Shown: piece by piece, positions 1-9,498 of the stretch
Position numbering within the stretch: the stretch's first letter is position 1
How the letters are laid out: every line of letters begins with the position of its first letter
Source: Domibacillus indicus
GTDB lineage: Bacteria > Bacillota > Bacilli > Bacillales > Domibacillaceae
NCBI RefSeq assembly: GCF_000970685.1
Contig: NZ_LAJB01000002.1
Location: 186,001 to 250,000, forward strand
DNA length: 64,000 nt
Reading direction: 5' to 3'
Position numbers and translations under genes: made by a program
The notes under the pieces: generated by a model
What the model saw: only the letters and a program-made list of their open reading frames with translations
Database searches by the model: none
What the model was told of the DNA's origin: nothing

Positions 1-2
1 TG

Positions 3-1553
3 GCCAATTATTTCTGTTACCTTCTTGCGTTTGCGGTCCGGATCAAGCAGGAACAAAAAACCGTGCGGACCGTCCGGATCCTGTTCGATATGCTGATTAC
101 GATGACGGTTGCGGTCAGCTTCAGCTGGCAGTTTATCATCGGAACCATTATCGGGGACAAAGAATTGTCTATGCTTGACGTACTGATTAATCTCAGTTAT
201 CCTGCGACGGATCTTGCTTTGCTGGTGGCGGCCTGCACGTTTTTCTTTGGCTTCAGCAAGTCCCATGCCAGGAATGAAATCAGTCTGATTTTGTTTGGCC
301 TTGCCATTCAAATTGCGGTGGATTCCACGTACACAGCCATGACGCTCAATGGAGTCTATGAATCTGGCAATCTAACAGATCCGCTGTACATAACAGCTCC
401 TCTTTTACTGGCCCTGGCCGGCCGTTTGTACGGCAGTGCGCCGGCGGACCGCTCCCTTCCGTCAAAACGGACCAGTGTTTTGCGTTTTATGCTGCCGTAT
501 GCCGGCATCCTGATTTTGTTTATCTGCATGATCATTTACTGTGGATTGAATGCCTTGACAATCGGCTCCCTGCTTGCTATTGTCCTGCTTATGGCCCGGC
601 AGGCTCTGACGCTGCTAGAAAACCAGCGGCTCTACAGCCAGCTGCTTCAGCGCTCGAACGATCTGTCTGTCAACGAGCAGCGCTACCGCTCCCTGTTTGA
701 TTATTATCCGGAAGCCGCGTTTTCAATCGGGCTTGACGGCTGCTTTCAATCCATTAACCAGGCAGCCGCAAGAATGCTTGGCTATGCGGACGAAACGGAA
801 TTAATCGGTCAGCCCTGCCGCTCCTTTTTATCGGAGGAGGATAAACAGAAGGTGAAAGCTCATTATTATTATCTGTTAAAAGGGATCGGGCGTGAGTATG
901 AGATCACCCTTCACAGCCGGACCGGCCGGCCGTTTATAATGAATATGACTAATATTCCGATTGTCGTTGACGGCCAGGTAACCGGCATATACGGAATTGG
1001 CAAAGATGTGACCGAACAGAAAAACAAGCAGCAGAAAATGACGCAACTGGCGTATCACGACACACTGACCGGGCTGCCGAACCGGCTGACTTTCCACAAT
1101 AAGCTAATGAAGCTGATTCAGGATAATAAAAATCCGTTTGCCGTTGTTTACATGGACCTGGACGGCTTTAAATCGATTAACGATACGCTCGGACATGATG
1201 CGGGTGACGAGCTGCTTATCACGGTCAGCAGGCGGCTGTCCGCAGCGCTTCGCACATCAGATATGGCTGCACGCCAGGGAGGCGATGAATTTACGGCAGT
1301 GATCAGCGGGATTTCTTCACGCGAGGAAGTCGAGAATATCGCCAGCCGGCTGCTGCTGTCGATCAGCGAGCGGTATCACATTGCCGGCGAGCTGCTGTCG
1401 GTTACACCAAGCATCGGGCTTTCGCTGTATCCGCAGGACGGCGGCACCCCCGAGCAGCTGTTAAAAAAAGCGGATCTGGCGATGTACAGCGTCAAGCAAA
1501 ATGGAAAAGGCGCTTTCCGCTTTTATTCAGAACACAAAGAGGAGAACGAATAA
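3..1553 (+). CDS. Membrane-bound PAS-GGDEF diguanylate cyclase, 5' end outside window
   Basis: The frame is open to the window edge, and the residues before the GTG at 63 still look like a membrane helix, so the gene is 5'-truncated here. About six hydrophobic segments (to residue ~190 from that GTG) precede a PAS domain (~205-318) and a GGDEF domain (~330-490). The active-site GGDEF is intact at 406-410 and no EAL domain follows, so synthesis of c-di-GMP from GTP at the membrane is the likely activity. The N-terminus would be a membrane sensor of unknown ligand. The stop codon abuts the ATG of the next gene, suggesting co-transcription. Confidence 0.9.
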   Translation, partial: ANYFCYLLAFAVRIKQEQKTVRTVRILFDMLITMTVAVSFSWQFIIGTIIGDKELSMLDVLINLSYPATDLALLVAACTFFFGFSKSHARNEISLILFGLAIQIAVDSTYTAMTLNGVYESGNLTDPLYITAPLLLALAGRLYGSAPADRSLPSKRTSVLRFMLPYAGILILFICMIIYCGLNALTIGSLLAIVLLMARQALTLLENQRLYSQLLQRSNDLSVNEQRYRSLFDYYPEAAFSIGLDGCFQSINQAAARMLGYADETELIGQPCRSFLSEEDKQKVKAHYYYLLKGIGREYEITLHSRTGRPFIMNMTNIPIVVDGQVTGIYGIGKDVTEQKNKQQKMTQLAYHDTLTGLPNRLTFHNKLMKLIQDNKNPFAVVYMDLDGFKSINDTLGHDAGDELLITVSRRLSAALRTSDMAARQGGDEFTAVISGISSREEVENIASRLLLSISERYHIAGELLSVTPSIGLSLYPQDGGTPEQLLKKADLAMYSVKQNGKGAFRFYSEHKEENE

Positions 1554-2132
1554 ATGAAGTTACTTTGGGATTTAGATGGCACAATTTTTGATACGTATCC
1601 GGCAATTGTCAACAGCTTTGTGACGGTTCATGAAGCCGCAAAAGGAACAACGGTTGACCCGGCAGAGGCGCTGAGATGGCTGAAGAAAAACTCAAAGCTC
1701 GCATTTGCGCATTATGGCATTTCGGATGACTACCGCCCGATGTTTGCCGAGCTCGACCATAAAGAAGCGGAAGTGAGCTGCCGGCCGTTTGACGGCATAA
1801 AAGACGTTCTCGCTGCCGCGGAGGTAAACGTCATTGTCACCCACCGCAAAAAGCAATCGACGATTGAGCTTTTAACCAAATGGGGATTAGTCGACTTTTT
1901 CGATGAAATTGTCAGTCCCGAGGATGACGGCTTCCCGCGCAAGCCGGACGCTGCCGCGTATTTGTACCTGCATGAAAAGTACGGCCTTGACTGGGCTGTC
2001 GGCGACCGTTCGCTCGATTTAATTCCGGCGCGTGAAGCCGGCCTGAAAACAGCCGCGTTTCAAAATCCCGATATTGAAGCGGATGTGCACCTCGATGTAT
2101 ACGATGAGACATTTTACCAAAAAGTAAAATAA
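1554..2132 (+). CDS. HAD-superfamily hydrolase (HAD-IA phosphatase-like)
   Basis: 192 aa. All four HAD motifs are visible: the nucleophile motif D6-L-D8-G-T, the Thr of motif II (T96 in VIVTHRKK), a Lys (K130) and the acidic GDRSLD motif (D151, D155). A helical cap insert between motifs I and II fits the HAD-IA class of small-molecule phosphatases. The substrate cannot be told from sequence. The ATG follows the stop of the diguanylate cyclase without a gap, and an AGAGGAG site lies inside the upstream gene, so the two are probably translated from one message. A strong terminator follows. Confidence 0.85.
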   Translation: MKLLWDLDGTIFDTYPAIVNSFVTVHEAAKGTTVDPAEALRWLKKNSKLAFAHYGISDDYRPMFAELDHKEAEVSCRPFDGIKDVLAAAEVNVIVTHRKKQSTIELLTKWGLVDFFDEIVSPEDDGFPRKPDAAAYLYLHEKYGLDWAVGDRSLDLIPAREAGLKTAAFQNPDIEADVHLDVYDETFYQKVK

Positions 2133-2137
2133 GCGCA

Positions 2138-2170
2138 TAAAAAACCGGGCTTCTGGAAAGTCCGGTTTTT
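2138..2170. terminator. Bidirectional Rho-independent terminator
   Basis: The stem AAAAACCGGGCTT pairs with AAGTCCGGTTTTT (one G-T pair) around a short loop. A- and T-runs on both sides serve the convergent HAD gene and GNAT gene. Confidence 0.85.
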
Positions 2171-2683
2171 CTACTTTTCATATTCCGCTTCCAGCTGCTT
2201 TTCATCAGAAGGCGCCAGGTTCTTTTTCATCTTAAAATTCACCAGTTTGACTCCTTTTCGTTCTACGGTCTGCGGGCAAATCACTTTGTAGCCCCGGCGT
2301 TCAAAAAAGGGCCGGGCAGTAACGCTTGCTTCTGTTTGTATTTCCGTCACTCCCTGTTTTTTCGCCTCCGCTTCAAGCACATCAACCAGGGCAGAAGCAA
2401 TTCCCTGCCTCTGATGTTCTTTATGAACAAACAGCCTGTCGAGCCGCCCATTTCGAGTTAAATCACTGAACCCGGCAATTGTGCCATTTACTTTAGCAGC
2501 CACTGCTATATTCCGGCTTAATGATTCCTTCCATGATTTCATGACGGCCTCCCTTTCCTCTTCTGGTGCCCAGGCATTTAACTGCGCCCTGGAATAATCC
2601 TTCGCATTAACGGAATGAACGGTTTCGTAAAACAGCGATACAATTTCTTCAATATCCGATTCGGTAATGTTCTCGATCTCCAC
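2171..2683 (-). CDS. GNAT family N-acetyltransferase
   Basis: 170 aa with GTG as the probable start, behind a GGGGG-type ribosome binding site about 11 nt upstream. The acetyl-CoA pyrophosphate loop is visible as HQRQGIASAL (Q/R-x-x-G-x-A), preceded by the beta4 strand LDRLFVHKEH. The C-terminal PFFERRGYKV segment is the usual GNAT beta5-alpha4 region. The overall pattern resembles YafP-like acetyltransferases; the acceptor is unknown. Monocistronic and convergent with the HAD gene. Confidence 0.85.
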   Translation of the reverse strand: MEIENITESDIEEIVSLFYETVHSVNAKDYSRAQLNAWAPEEEREAVMKSWKESLSRNIAVAAKVNGTIAGFSDLTRNGRLDRLFVHKEHQRQGIASALVDVLEAEAKKQGVTEIQTEASVTARPFFERRGYKVICPQTVERKGVKLVNFKMKKNLAPSDEKQLEAEYEK

Positions 2684-2837
2684 GTTCTTTTCGACCCCCT
2701 TTTATTATAATTAACTTCCATAACAGTGCGGTTTTTAAAATAAATGGAAAAATATAATTTTGTTAATAAAAAAACCATTACTTTCTTTCCTTTTCAAGCT
2801 AAAATAAAAGTACTACGACAAAAGGAGCATAAACACC

Positions 2838-4793
2838 ATGAGATGGACAATCCGAAAAAAGTTAATTCTTTCTTTTTTAGCGCTGCTGCTGATTCCATCC
2901 GGCCTGATTGGTTACTTATCCTATCAAAGCGCCAAAAACGAAATGGAAAAGCAGCTTATTGATTCTGCAGATGAAAGCGTGATGACACTGGATCGGCTGA
3001 TTACCGATAATGTTAACATGAAAACCCATGATGCCGGGGTTTATTCCGAGCTGGTATCGAAAAAAGACATTGCCGGGGAAGAAAGCCCCGCTTTGCGCCG
3101 CCGTCTTGACCAGTACGCAAAGCTTCATCCGGATGTGATCAGTATTTATGTTGGCACAACGGACGGAGTGATGATCCAGGAGCCCCGGCAGGAGCTTGAA
3201 CCCGGTTACGATCCGCGCGACCGGCCGTGGTACCAGGAAGCTGTTGATGCCGGCGGTGAAACGATTATTACCGAGCCCTACATCTCTTCTTCTGGCTCGG
3301 AAGTTGTCACAATTGCCCGGCAGACAGCAGATAAAGCCGGCGTGATCGGGATTAATTTAAAAATGGATGCCCTGCTGGAAATGGCTGGCCTTGTGAAAAT
3401 CGGCCGGGAAGGCTATCCGATTCTGCTCGATGGCCAGAAAAAATTTATCGTGCATCCGACAGAAGAATTTGGAACTGAGGCCGAAGACCCTCTTTATGAA
3501 GAAATGTATAAAAAAGAAAAAGGCATTTTTGATTATACGCTCAAAAATGAAAGCAAGATTATGGCTTATTCTACAAATGAAGCAACCGGCTGGAAAATTG
3601 GCGGTACGATGTATGCGAAAGAAATTACCGATGCGGTGCGTCCGATTTTGCTGAAAACCGTTGCAACGGTTCTGATCTCACTGCTGGCAGGCCTTCTGCT
3701 TGCCTGGACAATGGTCCGCTCGATTACCCGTCCGATTTTGTCCCTGCAGCAAAGCGCCGAGACGCTGAGCCAGGGAGATTTAACAAAGCCAATCGAGGTG
3801 GAGCGCCGCGATGAGATTGGCGATTTGTCGCGTGCTTTTGCAAACATGGCGCACAATTTGCGGGAATTGATCCTGCAGGTGGATCATAACACGGAACAGG
3901 TGGCCGCTGCTTCCGAGGAATTGACGGCTTCCTCTGATGAAACAACAGCTGCTACCGGCCATGTGGCGGATTCGATCCAGAAAGTCGCCGCCGGTGCTGA
4001 CGAGCAGACAAGCGCTCTTTCTTCCGTGCTTCATGAGATGGACGAGCTGCGTACAGGTGCCGGCACGATTGTCGACCGCACGGTTGATGTTTCCAAATCC
4101 GCCAATGAAACGATTTCACATGCATCAGAAGGAGCAGAATCGGTGCGCCGGACTGTTGCCCAGATGAATGAAATTCAAGAGCATGTCCATGCATCGGATC
4201 AAATGATTCAATCGTTAAGCGGGCGCTCGGCCGAAATCACATCTATCGTCGATGTGATCAGCTCGATTGCCGACCAGACCAACCTTCTTGCGCTCAATGC
4301 GGCCATTGAAGCGGCCCGTGCCGGCGAACACGGCAAAGGCTTTTCCGTGGTTGCCGGAGAAGTCCGGAAGCTTGCTGAACAGTCACAGGCATCCGCCGGG
4401 CAGATTGCCGGCTTAATTGCGGCTATCCAGCAGGACACCGAGCATTCCGTCCGGTTAATGAGCCAGGCAGCCAGAAGTGTGGAGACCGGCATTTCCTTGT
4501 CCGATGACATCTCCGAGAAATTTGGCGGCATTTTAAGCGGCATGCAGCAGATTGCCCCGCAAATCCAGGATGTGGCGTTTATTGCCGAGCAGGTGTCCGG
4601 CCGGGTGCAGCAGCTTTCCGTATCCCTTGAGGGTGTTGCCGGCATTGCCCAGGACAATTCATCAAGCGCTGAACAGGTCGCAGCTGCGACTGAAGAACAG
4701 CTTGCTTCCCTTGAAGAAGTAAATACCGCCGCAAGATCGCTTTCGGTCATGGCTGAAGAGCTGCAGCAGGTTGTCCGCAAATTTTCGGTGTAA
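2838..4793 (+). CDS. Methyl-accepting chemotaxis protein with extracellular Cache domain
   Basis: 651 aa, the layout of the Bacillus McpA/TlpA type: TM1 (~10-30), a double-Cache-like extracellular sensor (~36-265, with the RDRPWYQEA segment typical of Cache ligand pockets), TM2 (~269-292), HAMP (~293-347) and a long cytoplasmic signalling coiled coil. The hairpin tip that contacts CheA and CheW lies at ~474-516 (core [19 protein letters not shown]). It should transmit attractant or repellent binding to the flagellar motor. AAAGGAG precedes the ATG. The ligand is unknown; Cache pockets of this type often bind amino or organic acids. Confidence 0.95.
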   Translation: MRWTIRKKLILSFLALLLIPSGLIGYLSYQSAKNEMEKQLIDSADESVMTLDRLITDNVNMKTHDAGVYSELVSKKDIAGEESPALRRRLDQYAKLHPDVISIYVGTTDGVMIQEPRQELEPGYDPRDRPWYQEAVDAGGETIITEPYISSSGSEVVTIARQTADKAGVIGINLKMDALLEMAGLVKIGREGYPILLDGQKKFIVHPTEEFGTEAEDPLYEEMYKKEKGIFDYTLKNESKIMAYSTNEATGWKIGGTMYAKEITDAVRPILLKTVATVLISLLAGLLLAWTMVRSITRPILSLQQSAETLSQGDLTKPIEVERRDEIGDLSRAFANMAHNLRELILQVDHNTEQVAAASEELTASSDETTAATGHVADSIQKVAAGADEQTSALSSVLHEMDELRTGAGTIVDRTVDVSKSANETISHASEGAESVRRTVAQMNEIQEHVHASDQMIQSLSGRSAEITSIVDVISSIADQTNLLALNAAIEAARAGEHGKGFSVVAGEVRKLAEQSQASAGQIAGLIAAIQQDTEHSVRLMSQAARSVETGISLSDDISEKFGGILSGMQQIAPQIQDVAFIAEQVSGRVQQLSVSLEGVAGIAQDNSSSAEQVAAATEEQLASLEEVNTAARSLSVMAEELQQVVRKFSV

Positions 4794-4917
4794 CAAAAAG
4801 AAGTCCCTCTCGTCCCAAGCAGTTCCGATAACATTGGACAGTTATAAAGGAGCAGATAAAATAACACGCTGAAACACAGTGTGTACAGCACCATAAATAA
4901 CTGTACCAATAGCAAAC

Positions 4918-4951
4918 AAAAACGCCTGGAGGATACTTTCCAGGCGTTTTT
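4918..4951 (+). terminator. Rho-independent terminator of the chemoreceptor gene
   Basis: CGCCTGG (4923-4929) pairs with CCAGGCG (4940-4946), flanked by A-rich and T-rich runs. Confidence 0.85.
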
Positions 4952-5140
4952 GTTTTTATACTGTATTGTTATGCGAAAGTTCCCGTTAGCTTACATATAT
5001 TTCTTTATAAACTAATGACAAATTGAAATATAACCAGGCTTTTTTTCGAATAAATACCCACTTGTTTTATTCGACTCCTTAAAATCCTTTTTCAATTTTG
5101 ATTTGTAAGATAAAAATGTATATTGTTGCTGTAACCACAA

Positions 5141-5176
5141 TAGTGTATGACACATAGTATAAATCATATAGTGTAT
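5141..5176. promoter_or_regulatory. Repeated TAGTGTAT motifs upstream of padR, possible autoregulatory operator
   Basis: TAGTGTAT occurs at 5141-5148 and again at 5169-5176. A related GTGTATGA overlaps the start region at 5202-5209. The 28-bp spacing and position just before a PadR gene suggest PadR binding. This is inference. Confidence 0.35.
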
Positions 5177-5208
5177 TATATACAGTAATGTGTGAAACGA
5201 GGTGTATG

Positions 5209-5547
5209 ATGGGTACTTTATTGAATTCTTTAACAACAGAGCTTCGAAGGGGAACATTGACCCTGGCCGTGCTAAGTCAATTACGCACACCGCAATATGG
5301 ATATTCACTTGTGCAGCTGCTGGAAAATTCAAGTATTACAATTGATCAAAGCACCTTATATCCTCTTCTGCGCCGCTTGGAAAAGCAAGGACTCGTTACG
5401 AGCAGCTGGGACACATCCGAGGGAAGGCCGCGAAAGTATTATGTTTTAAGTGAATTTGGATTAGAGATTTTTACACAGCTAAAAGAAGAATGGCTAAAAA
5501 ATTCAAGAGAACTCTATGAGTTGTTAAAAGGAGAGGAAGATGAATGA
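5209..5547 (+). CDS. PadR family transcriptional regulator
   Basis: 112 aa from the ATG at 5209, chosen because CGAGG sits about 6 nt upstream; in-frame ATGs at 5188 and 5206 are poorer. The winged-helix signature is clear: YGYSLVQLLE, then STLYPLLRRLEKQGLV as recognition helix and GRPRKYYVLSEFG as wing, followed by a short C-terminal dimerisation helix. PadR proteins are mostly autoregulated repressors. The gene overlaps the next by 4 nt (ATGA), the usual PadR plus HAAS-membrane-protein pair. Confidence 0.92.
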   Translation: MGTLLNSLTTELRRGTLTLAVLSQLRTPQYGYSLVQLLENSSITIDQSTLYPLLRRLEKQGLVTSSWDTSEGRPRKYYVLSEFGLEIFTQLKEEWLKNSRELYELLKGEEDE

Positions 5548-6536
5548 ACCTGATTGATGTTTATATTCAGGAAGTCACTCGAAGACTCCCTGAAAAAAAC
5601 CGCGAAGATATTGCTCTTGAATTAAGATCAACTATTGAGGATATGCTGCCTGATCGTTATAGTGAACAAGACGTACAATCAGTTCTTCAAAAAATGGGGA
5701 ACCCTGTTTCACTTGCCAGCGGCTATCGGGATCAGCCAATGCATTTAATTGGCCCGCGTTATTTTGATGTATATGTTTCATTATTAAAAATGATTTTACC
5801 GATTGCAGCTGTCGTTGCTTTCATTTCGGTGATTGCCGAATATATAAGCGGGGTTAACGGTGAAGAAGCGATTATTAATGTAATTCTAGATATAATAGGA
5901 TTTGGAATTTGGAGAATCCTTGAGGTAGCGATTCAGACATTTTTCTGGCTTACAGTCGTTTTCGCCATTCTTGAACGAGTGGATAAAGACAAAGATAATC
6001 AGCCATTATCTACAGCCTTAACAAAATGGACACCTGACGATTTAAAAAACATCACGTATATTCCAAAGAAAAAAGCGATATCAAAATTCGAAGTTTTTTT
6101 CGGACTATTGTGGACTTCAATATGGGCTGCACTTTACTTCTATGCCAACCAGCTAATCGGTATATATGAAGGCGGAGAAGACGGGTTAACACTCGTTGCA
6201 CCGGTATTCAACCAGGAAATATTGCTTCAATACTGGCCGCTGGCTGCAGCTTTACTGGCATTTGAACTTGCACTAACCCTATATAAATTCATTAAAGGCC
6301 AATGGACGAAAAGGCTGGCCATCGTAAACGCAATATATGAATTAACCGCAACTGTAATTCTCTCAATTATTTTACTGACCCCCAACATCCTGACTCCAGA
6401 ATTTGCAGACTACAAAACAGGCTTTGAACATTTAGATACATGGCTTATTCCCATGGTAATCATTATCTTTGCTGTTTTTGCAGTGAGTAATGGAATTGAC
6501 GGTTTCCGCAAAGCCAGATCCACTGTAAAGTCATAA
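5544..6536 (+). CDS. HAAS-type membrane protein paired with PadR
   Basis: 330 aa. The N-terminal ~70 residues (DVYIQEVTRRLPEKNREDIA and following) form the small helical HAAS domain often found beside PadR regulators. About six hydrophobic segments follow (e.g. ~77-97, 115-145, 180-200, 230-255, 270-290, 300-320). HAAS proteins are thought to be signalling or regulatory partners of PadR; no enzymatic motif is visible. It is translationally coupled to padR. Codon use is A+T-richer than in the flanking genes. Confidence 0.75.
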   Translation: MNLIDVYIQEVTRRLPEKNREDIALELRSTIEDMLPDRYSEQDVQSVLQKMGNPVSLASGYRDQPMHLIGPRYFDVYVSLLKMILPIAAVVAFISVIAEYISGVNGEEAIINVILDIIGFGIWRILEVAIQTFFWLTVVFAILERVDKDKDNQPLSTALTKWTPDDLKNITYIPKKKAISKFEVFFGLLWTSIWAALYFYANQLIGIYEGGEDGLTLVAPVFNQEILLQYWPLAAALLAFELALTLYKFIKGQWTKRLAIVNAIYELTATVILSIILLTPNILTPEFADYKTGFEHLDTWLIPMVIIIFAVFAVSNGIDGFRKARSTVKS

Positions 6537-6600
6537 TGATGGGCTGCGGCTTTGTATGCTAATTCAAATGTTACTGTCCAATACCATTGACCCATTATAA

Positions 6601-6635
6601 GAAAAAGAGACCAAATCATATACGATTTGGTCTCT
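6601..6635 (-). terminator. Rho-independent terminator of the minus-strand chemoreceptor
   Basis: AGAGACCAAATC (6606-6617) pairs with GATTTGGTCTCT (6624-6635). Read on the minus strand it is followed by TTTTTC. The inner 10-bp stem reappears at 31668-31693. Confidence 0.8.
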
Positions 6636-6705
6636 CCATTAGTATGCTGTTTCATATGTTTCTTCACGGAAACGGAACTACCTGCGCTGATTTGAGTACT
6701 TCTTT

Positions 6706-8319
6706 TTATTTGGCAAGCTTAAACCGTTTGACAATCCGGTTGAGCCCGTCTGTATCTTCGGATAAACGCTGAGCATGATCCGATATTTCATGAAGGTCGT
6801 GCTTGTTCTGGTCCATGACCGCCACGGTCCGGGCCACCTGCTCGGTAAACTGCTCGGCGATTTTGTTTACGTCATGGATAACGGCTTCAAGCTGCTCGCC
6901 TTCGGATAAAAGCTGCGCAGCACTGGCCCGGTTTCCTTCAACCGCAGAAAGCGTCTCGGAGGCAGCAGACGTCAGCGACGTAATCGCGCCGCCCGCTTCC
7001 CGGACGTGGCGGACCCCTTCCTCGAGCTCTCCACGGCTGCTTTCCACTTCGTCCGCGACGCGGTAAATGTCATCGCGCATTTTCTGGAGCGCTTCTAAAA
7101 TATCAGCGGAAAAGGTGTTGGTTTCCTCGGCCAGCTTGCGCACTTCCTCGGCTACAATCGCAAACCCTCTTCCGGCGTCGCCTGCCCTTGCGGCTTCAAT
7201 GGAAGCGTTCAGGGCCAGCAGGTTTGTCTGCGCGGCGATGGCGGTAATCGAGCCGACAATAGACATTGTTGAATCAGTGTCTTCTGAAACGGTGCGCATT
7301 TTTTCCGCCGCCTGGCCCACCCGCTCCTGCAGCCGGGTCATATCGGCTTCGATTTTCTGCATCGTCTGCGACCCAATATCGGCGGAAGCAGCTGTCTGCC
7401 CGGAAAAAGCGACGGTTGACTGCATATCTCCTTCCATGCCGCGGATGGCGGCCATCATTTCCTGCACGACCGCGTGGGCGGACTGAAGGGACGACATCTG
7501 CATGTCGGACCCCGCCTGAAATTCCTCCATCGTTTCTGACAGCTGCTCAAAGGTTTCGAGCAGCCTCGCCGACTGCTCTGCCTGAGAGCCGGAAACGACC
7601 TGGACCGACTGGGCAGATTTTTGCAGCTCATTCAGTATATTGCGCATTCCGAGTACGACTTTGTTTAATTCAAAGCCGATTTGATGAAATTCTGTGCGGC
7701 GCCCGCTTTTCACTTCGTCTGTTAAATCCCCCGCCGATATTTTCCGGGTCAGGCGGTACCAGGCTCTTGTCTGTGAAACAATGGATTGATAGAAAAAATG
7801 GCCGCATACCATTGTCATCACAAAAATAACAGCAAGCCCGGCAGCGGTCGTTTTCGTTAAATGGCCCGCTGCGAGGAGAAGAATAAAGGCCGCCAGCACC
7901 GGCAGCATGCTGAAGGCAAGAAAAGCCGGACGAAGAAATGGCTGCTGGGCAATCCGGCCAAGCCGCAGATTAAAGCGGCTGCCGTCGGCAAAAGAAACAA
8001 TCGGCGCCGAGGCATCGAGAATCATTTCTCCTGTATCCCGCGCATACTGCTGAATGATCGGCTCGGACGTCCGTGCAGCCCGCTGTCCGGTTTCATCCGA
8101 AAAATGAACCCCTTCCCGCAGGCGGTTCGTGTGAATCAGGGCTGTCCCTGTTTCATCCACAATAAGCAAATACTCATTTTCGTCCAGTTCTTCATCTAAT
8201 AGCTGATGCAGCGCTTCATATTCCTTGGAAAGCGCTTGCTTATTTTTTAAATACGGCTGAATTTTTTCGGCAATCCCCTGCACATCCTGCAGAAGACGGC
8301 GTTCTAGCTTGCGGCTCAT
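6706..8319 (-). CDS. Methyl-accepting chemotaxis protein with N-terminal cytoplasmic region and two membrane helices
   Basis: 537 aa from ATG 8319, which has GGGGGTGGG at good spacing; GTG 8325 overlaps that site. Unlike the first receptor there is no N-terminal TM helix. About 125 soluble residues (including [15 protein letters not shown]) precede two close TM helices (~130-152, 158-180), a HAMP-like segment and the signalling coiled coil. The tip is intact ([18 protein letters not shown], ~370-410). With hardly any extracellular loop, it probably senses an intracellular or membrane signal. The ligand is unknown. Confidence 0.9.
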   Translation of the reverse strand: MSRKLERRLLQDVQGIAEKIQPYLKNKQALSKEYEALHQLLDEELDENEYLLIVDETGTALIHTNRLREGVHFSDETGQRAARTSEPIIQQYARDTGEMILDASAPIVSFADGSRFNLRLGRIAQQPFLRPAFLAFSMLPVLAAFILLLAAGHLTKTTAAGLAVIFVMTMVCGHFFYQSIVSQTRAWYRLTRKISAGDLTDEVKSGRRTEFHQIGFELNKVVLGMRNILNELQKSAQSVQVVSGSQAEQSARLLETFEQLSETMEEFQAGSDMQMSSLQSAHAVVQEMMAAIRGMEGDMQSTVAFSGQTAASADIGSQTMQKIEADMTRLQERVGQAAEKMRTVSEDTDSTMSIVGSITAIAAQTNLLALNASIEAARAGDAGRGFAIVAEEVRKLAEETNTFSADILEALQKMRDDIYRVADEVESSRGELEEGVRHVREAGGAITSLTSAASETLSAVEGNRASAAQLLSEGEQLEAVIHDVNKIAEQFTEQVARTVAVMDQNKHDLHEISDHAQRLSEDTDGLNRIVKRFKLAK

Positions 8320-8366
8320 ATTCACCCACCCCCATATGTTTATTATACAGGAAGACCCCTGACATT

Positions 8367-8396
8367 TTGACTATTTTTTGAAAAATTCGCTAAAAT
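8367..8396 (+). promoter_or_regulatory. Sigma-A-type promoter facing an ORF-less interval
   Basis: TTGACT (8367-8372), an 18-nt spacer and TAAAAT (8391-8396) on the plus strand. No plus-strand gene follows for more than 3 kb; the interval ends in a hairpin at ~8462-8493. Confidence 0.5.
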
Positions 8397-8402
8397 AGTA
8401 GA

Positions 8403-8493
8403 GGCCTTCTTTCTTATAAGCAAAGAAAGCATACGAGCCCTGGAGCTTAGCCGTTATAAAAGCAGGCTCCCAAAAGGAAGCCTGCCTGTTTTC
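8403..8493 (+). ncRNA. Candidate small RNA of about 90 nt
   Basis: A near-consensus promoter (8367-8396) and a hairpin ending in CTGTTTT (GCAGGCT 8462-8468 with AGCCTGC 8479-8485) bracket a sequence with no reading frame. Inside is a clear stem-loop, CTTTCTT-loop-AAGAAAG (~8407-8429). I do not recognise a known RNA family. The hairpin also serves as minus-strand terminator for the DUF2798 gene, which weakens the case. Confidence 0.35.
8457..8485 (-). terminator. Rho-independent terminator of the DUF2798 gene
   Basis: GCAGGCT/AGCCTGC hairpin; on the minus strand it is followed by TTTTAT. Confidence 0.7.
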
Positions 8494-8977
8494 ACGCACT
8501 TAATTTTGCTTTTGGAGTGGACGGTTTAATATATTTCGTTAAAAGCCAGCGTGAAACGGGCCCCACAATCAGCAATTGCGCCGGAAGTGCCACGATCACA
8601 TTCAAGCCGGCTGTTTTAAGGTATGCCGTGAGCAGGGAGCCTTCTATTCCCGCCGTGAACGCCGTTAACACAAGCCCGTATACCGACATAATCAAAACCA
8701 TGGCAGGGACCATGCATAAAGCAATCGCCAGGATGCGGTTCACTTCCTTTGACTTGTCATATGGCAGGGCGAAAGCCAGTTTCCGCGCTTTTGGTTCAAC
8801 GAGTGACTCGATGATAAAGGCGGCTATAAACGTTATCACAAACTGAACGATTGAGTTTCCGATTGAGATAAATCCATGTAAAGCTGTGTTATAAGCCGAC
8901 ATAATCAGAACCATTCCAAAACACATAAACAGTCCAAAAATAATACCTTCTTTCTTATTACCAGGCAAAAAAAACAT
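8492..8977 (-). CDS. DUF2798 family membrane protein
   Basis: 161 aa with four hydrophobic helices arranged as two similar halves. Each half carries a variant of 'MVLIMSxYxxxLxxF' (first at ~22-36, second at ~94-110), the internal duplication typical of DUF2798. Function is unknown. The promoter region upstream contains TATAAT near 9000. GAAGG lies just before the ATG. Monocistronic. Confidence 0.8.
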   Translation of the reverse strand: MFFLPGNKKEGIIFGLFMCFGMVLIMSAYNTALHGFISIGNSIVQFVITFIAAFIIESLVEPKARKLAFALPYDKSKEVNRILAIALCMVPAMVLIMSVYGLVLTAFTAGIEGSLLTAYLKTAGLNVIVALPAQLLIVGPVSRWLLTKYIKPSTPKAKLSA

Positions 8978-9261
8978 CCTTCCTTCTTGAGATAGATGTA
9001 ATTATATACACTCGCCATTTTTTTCATAAGTGACCATTTTGTGAACTTTTTAGCGTGATATTTTTTTGAAAACTCTCGTAAACAAGGATGTTAATTTTTG
9101 AGCAAGCCAAAAGGTAGACTGAAGATAAATTATTATTTTTTAAAAAGCGGCATAGTGGGCTGCGGGCTTGCGGCTTCGCCCATTCTTTTTCAGGAAAAAC
9201 AGCTGCAAATTAACAATGGCGCTTTGTTTCCTTTGACAAAAGAAAAAAAATAAACTTTGCT

Positions 9262-9390
9262 GGTTTTTCCTCCCACAAAGGCGGCAGGCGCGGGACGCAG
9301 ACTCCTATGGGAAAAGCAGGGCAGCAGAGATCGGTGGAGCCGGCAGGCGGAAACGAGCTAAGCGCTGTTCTCAAGCGCTTTTTTAGAGGG
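9262..9390. repeat. Decayed copy of a Bacillaceae intergenic repeat
   Basis: The G+C-rich stretch with GACTCCTATGGGAAAAGCAG (9299-9318) and GGTGGAGCCGGCAGGCGGAA resembles the common Bacillaceae intergenic element built around GACTCCTGCGGGAA and GCGGAAAGCGA. It ends in a plus-strand hairpin, AAGCGCT/AGCGCTT, followed by a T-run (~9360-9384). Identification is from memory of the family. Confidence 0.35.
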
Positions 9391-9445
9391 CAATATGTAA
9401 AGTCATTTGTTCAACTATAAAGTAAATGACATTATCTGCAAGCTG

Positions 9446-9473
9446 AAACCACGCCTGGTTTCAGGCGTGGTTT
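9446..9473. terminator. Rho-independent terminator of dbpA
   Basis: Perfect 12-bp stem AAACCACGCCTG / CAGGCGTGGTTT with a 4-nt loop. Confidence 0.85.
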
Positions 9474-9498
9474 TCAAAATGGTTCGGGGCAGGCCGGG

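Larger units (their letters stand above)
4794..5208. other. Intergenic region between chemoreceptor and padR
   Basis: No gene is visible. It holds the chemoreceptor terminator, an inverted repeat GTACAG-N12-CTGTAC (4883-4906) of unknown meaning, and A+T-rich padR promoter sequence with repeated TAGTGTAT motifs. Confidence 0.6.
8978..9498. other. Intergenic region with decayed dispersed repeat
   Basis: No reading frame is supported. It holds the DUF2798 promoter, a TGGGC/GCCCA hairpin near 9150-9182, a decayed repeat (9262-9390), an inverted repeat GTCATTT-N15-AAATGAC (9402-9430) and the dbpA terminator. Confidence 0.55.
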
